Assembly: GCA_036768485.1 (NCBI GenBank)
Contig: JAVLUZ010000154.1
Coordinates: forward strand, 7,986,342-8,050,341
DNA from: Mermis nigrescens
Taxonomy: Eukaryota; Nematoda; Enoplea; Mermithida; Mermithidae
Length of the DNA: 64,000 bases
Direction of reading: 5' to 3'
The stretch's first letter is position 1. Every line of letters begins with the position of its first letter. The notes below the pieces were generated by a model. It did no database searches, was not told where the DNA came from, and was given only the letters and a program-made list of their open reading frames with translations. Both the position numbers and the translations under genes were made by a program. Shown here in pieces: positions 63,726 through 64,000 of the stretch.

Positions 63726-64000
63726 GAACAAAGCTAGCAAAGATGATTAATATAGCTTCTCTGAAACATCAAAATACGGGTTAAACTCAATTATCAGTTA
63801 TTTATTATTCAAATGAAGGTAGAAGGCACCTTAAATGTTGTACAGACTATACTAATGTATTCAATTGGAAATTTTAAAACTATTTGAGTGATTTTTTGAG
63901 TGAAATTAACTTTTAAAATGCAGAAAATACACGATTCACTATAACTTTCGATTTCAACAAAAATTTTAGCTGAATATAGTTCCTTTTTACAAAAAATATA
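63726..64000. other. AT-rich end of window, nothing recognised
   Basis: No gene or repeat is seen. Confidence 0.5.

Overview
This is a eukaryotic nuclear window. It has intron-split genes with GT-AG splice sites, a non-LTR retrotransposon, many hAT-type and other TIR elements, and AT-rich non-coding DNA. The TE mixture looks like an arthropod, probably an insect, but no species can be named from the sequence. A 17-base run of N (16958-16974) shows it is an assembled scaffold.

Two host genes can be reconstructed, both on the minus strand and head to tail. The first (58274 to 41198, five coding exons) encodes a ~388-residue protein with a basic Arg/Pro-rich N-terminus, a central coiled coil and a Ser/Asn-rich acidic C-terminus; I do not recognise its family. 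The second (37770 to 24775, four coding exons) encodes a ~247-residue protein with two tandem HMG boxes and a short basic tail, expected to bind or bend DNA. Exon phases agree at every junction, but three exons each need one extra coding-strand base, twice clearly in an A-run. Either the assembly carries homopolymer indels or the genes are decaying.

The rest is mostly mobile DNA. 0-17 kb: two inverted copies of a 3.4-3.6 kb non-autonomous hAT-like element whose ends are GAGGCC tandem repeats, a degraded third copy, a 0.42-0.46 kb hAT-like MITE family, and a 21-bp minisatellite. 17-21 kb: a diverged dispersed repeat, a palindromic 15-bp satellite and several TIR elements, one with a tRNA-like relic. 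21-54 kb: five copies of a ~2 kb repeat full of TTTACAC/GTGTAAA motifs, in and around the introns of both genes, plus a ~260-bp MITE (R1) with repeated perfect 8-bp target duplications. 56-57 kb: a TIR element holding a tRNA-like Pol III unit, nested in another TIR element. 58.7-63.4 kb: a foldback element interrupted in turn by a LINE, an R1 MITE, a second foldback copy with its own R1 MITE, and another TIR element with a tRNA-like sequence. Target duplications give the order of insertion.

Most long open frames here are artefacts of tandem repeats whose unit is a multiple of three or that lack stop triplets. No CRISPR array, rRNA gene or intact transposase was seen.
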